A stretch of DNA of 34,331 bases from Bacteroides sp. CAG:443 (GTDB lineage Bacteria > Bacteroidota > Bacteroidia > Bacteroidales > Bacteroidaceae). The notes below the pieces were generated by a model. It saw nothing but the letters and a program-made list of their open reading frames with translations. It was not told where the DNA came from and made no database searches. Of the stretch, positions 32,601 to 34,331 are shown one piece after another; position 1 is the first letter of the stretch, and every line of letters begins with the position of its first letter. A program made the translations under genes and the position numbers. Where the stretch lies: NCBI GenBank assembly GCA_000432735.1, contig FR887817.1, positions 2,959 through 37,289 of the forward strand. The letters run 5' to 3'.

Positions 32601-33821
32601 ATGGCAATGCAAAGAAACTATTTTACGGTATTGTTTTTCCTGAAGAAATCAAAGCTGCTTAAAAATGGAGAAGCACCAATCTGTATGCGTATCACAATAA
32701 ACGGAAAACGTGCAGAGGTACAAATCAAGCGAAGTATAGATGTTACAAAATGGAATACGCAAAAAGAATGCGCGATTGGCAGGGAAAAGAAGTATCAAGA
32801 AATAAACCACTATCTTGATACGATAAGAACTAAAATCCTTCAAATTCACCGTGAACTTGAGCAGGACGGTAAACCTATTACAGCAGATATTATAAAAAAT
32901 ATCTATTATGGAGAACACTCTACTCCCAAAATGCTGCTTGAAGTATTCCAGGAACACAATTCGGAATATCGGGAATTAATGAACAAGGAATATGCCGAAG
33001 GTACTGTACTTCGATACGAACGTACAGCAAGATATTTGAAGGAGTTTATCAGTGAACAGTATAAACTGGCTGATATTCCATTAAAATCAATCAACTATGA
33101 ATTTATAACCAAATTCGAACATTTCATTAAAATACAGAAAAACTGTGCGCAAAATGCGACAGTGAAATATCTGAAGAATTTAAAGAAAATCATCAAAACT
33201 GCATTGATAAAGAAGTGGATAACTGATGATCCGTTTGCAGAAATACACTTCAAACAGACCAAGTGTAACCGTGAATTCTTAAACGAAATGGAACTTCGCA
33301 AAATCATCAATAAAGATTTTGATATTCAACGATTACAAACCGTAAGGGACATATTCATCTTCTGTTGCTTCACCGGTTTGGCTTTCACAGACGTAAAGAA
33401 TCTGAAAAAGGAACACCTTGTACAGGCTGATAATGGTGAATGGTGGATAAGAAAAGCAAGGGAAAAGACCGATAATATGTGCGACATTCCATTGTTGGAT
33501 ATACCAAGACTTATTTTAGAGAAATATCAATCAAATCCAATCTGCAATGAAAAAGGATTATTACTTCCTGTTCCCAGCAACCAACGAATGAACAGTTATT
33601 TGAAAGAAATAGCTGATGTATGTGGTATTCAGAAGAATCTTTCCACACATATTGCAAGACATACATTTGCATCACTGGCTATTGCAAATAAGGTTTCCTT
33701 GGAATCCATTGCCAAAATGTTAGGACATACGGACATTCGTACAACTCGTATTTATGCCAAAATAATGAATTCTACCATTGCCAATGAAATGAAAGTACTG
33801 CAAAACAAGTTCGCAATATAA
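32601..33821 (+). CDS. IntDOT-like tyrosine recombinase (integrase)
   Basis: 406 residues with the usual three parts: N-terminal arm-binding domain (about 1-105), SAM-like core-binding domain (about 110-215) and C-terminal catalytic domain. Catalytic residues visible: His350 and Arg353 in HIARHTFA, His376 in LGHTDI, nucleophile Tyr385 in RIYAKI. The usual first arginine is replaced in TGLAFTDVKNL (Ala261), as in IntDOT-type enzymes of Bacteroides conjugative transposons; Arg284 or Arg287 in WWIRKAREK might substitute. Its place beside tRNA-Lys indicates the left end of an integrative element running out of the window to the right. Confidence 0.93.
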   Translation: MAMQRNYFTVLFFLKKSKLLKNGEAPICMRITINGKRAEVQIKRSIDVTKWNTQKECAIGREKKYQEINHYLDTIRTKILQIHRELEQDGKPITADIIKNIYYGEHSTPKMLLEVFQEHNSEYRELMNKEYAEGTVLRYERTARYLKEFISEQYKLADIPLKSINYEFITKFEHFIKIQKNCAQNATVKYLKNLKKIIKTALIKKWITDDPFAEIHFKQTKCNREFLNEMELRKIINKDFDIQRLQTVRDIFIFCCFTGLAFTDVKNLKKEHLVQADNGEWWIRKAREKTDNMCDIPLLDIPRLILEKYQSNPICNEKGLLLPVPSNQRMNSYLKEIADVCGIQKNLSTHIARHTFASLAIANKVSLESIAKMLGHTDIRTTRIYAKIMNSTIANEMKVLQNKFAI

Positions 33822-34046
33822 TTTTCAACCATTATTTCATTTCTTACAGCAAATATCGCCCTTTGCCACTGACTGTGCAAGGCGGCCCTGTCGGGCTGGT
33901 TGGCTGGAAAAAAATCATCCTCGCTTCGCTCCGGTATTTTTTTCCGCCAAGCCTTGCACCGGTCATTGGCAAAGAACAGCCGGGCCAGTAAGAAATTGAA
34001 ATACTGGCTCCACGGAGCCGGTCATGTCTAATTTAAATAAAAGAAT
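33822..34046. other. Intergenic region with long imperfect cruciform
   Basis: 225 bp between the integrase and the next gene, no CDS. Left arm from CTTTGCCA (33861) to GGAAAAAAAT (33905-33914); right arm from ATTTTTTTCC (33935-33944) to TGGCAAAG (33967-33974). Internal matches include TGCAAGGC/GCCTTGCA and TTGGC/GCCAA, and the left arm carries an extra small hairpin GCCC-TGTC-GGGC. A second hairpin GGCTCC-AC-GGAGCC lies at 34006-34019. It may be a transfer origin, recombination site or regulatory RNA structure; which one is unknown. Confidence 0.7.
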
Positions 34047-34331
34047 ATGACTGAAGAAGTTGGAAAGAAGGTATGTGAAGGTACAGTAGCAGACCTCATG
34101 AAGGACAAGACCGGAAAACAGACGGTTATCACGTTGACAAGAAAGAATGCTTACCGAGTGAAGAAAATCAGAGAACAAGGGACGGATGACGAAGCCGTCC
34201 TTTTTCATTTCCGTAAGCGCTGTACGGGAATGGGCTCCTATGTACACACCATCGAAACGGCAGACGGGGAAACAGAATTGCACCCGTCTGAATTTGAAAA
34301 ATGGGAAGCTGTGGAATTCCTGTATCCCGGC
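34047..34331 (+). CDS. Hypothetical protein of the integrative element, 3'-truncated by window edge
   Basis: An ATG at 34047 opens a frame that continues to the last base (95 codons, no stop). The product is charged and soluble, with no signal peptide or membrane segment; it contains VITLTRKNAYRVKKIREQG and ends in EFEKWEAVEFLYPG. I do not recognise the family. Position directly after the integrase and cruciform suggests an accessory gene of the element. The antisense frame at 33963-34283 is weaker and is not annotated. Confidence 0.6.
   Translation, partial: MTEEVGKKVCEGTVADLMKDKTGKQTVITLTRKNAYRVKKIREQGTDDEAVLFHFRKRCTGMGSYVHTIETADGETELHPSEFEKWEAVEFLYPG

Overview
The window is a stretch of chromosome from a member of the order Bacteroidales, most likely Bacteroides or Phocaeicola. 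The evidence is a SusC/SusD pair, a FecR-regulated TonB receptor, many promoters of the Bacteroidales type (TTTG, about 20 bp, then TAnnTTTG), weak ribosome binding sites, and a Bacteroides-type tyrosine recombinase beside a tRNA-Lys gene. Species cannot be fixed from the sequence alone.

Layout. 1-1204: 3' part of an S41-family periplasmic protease. 1345-6260: four-gene export operon (TolC channel, HlyD adaptor, two ABC-2 permeases, no ATPase gene), closed by a strong hairpin. 6363-8258 (minus): Upf1/DNA2-like helicase, divergent from 8428-10264 (plus), a compact ABC-type ATPase paired with a DUF4435/TOPRIM-like protein, which is the architecture of the PARIS anti-phage system. 10271-16241 (minus): response regulator, sensor kinase, magnesium P-type ATPase (mgtA) and a porin-like outer-membrane protein. 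Four exactly 11-bp-phased repeats lie where an activator of mgtA would bind, so this looks like a self-contained cation-response module analogous to PhoPQ/mgtA.

16242-16890 is a 649-bp regulatory region with two phased palindromes and direct repeats, followed by an orphan SusC/SusD pair (16891-21647). After its terminator come four tandem 22-bp repeats, then ugd (UDP-glucose dehydrogenase) and a sugar mutarotase. 23995-28631 is a probable cell-surface signalling locus: small beta-barrel protein, ECF sigma factor, FecR anti-sigma factor, and a TonB receptor with an STN signalling domain. 28654-31307 (minus) holds a Fur-family regulator with a 7-1-7 palindrome at its promoter, a DUF4251 protein, a coiled-coil lipoprotein resembling collagen adhesin Cbp1, and rsmI. 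Then tdk (plus) and tRNA-Lys.

From the tRNA rightwards (about 32.3 kb to the end) the sequence looks like the left end of an integrative element: tRNA, nested inverted repeats, IntDOT-like integrase lacking the usual first catalytic arginine, a long imperfect cruciform, and an unfinished small gene. The other end lies outside the window.

The best candidates for something new are the ATPase/DUF4435 pair, the phased repeat array in front of mgtA, the paired TTTGTACAAA palindromes, and the 22-bp tandem repeats.
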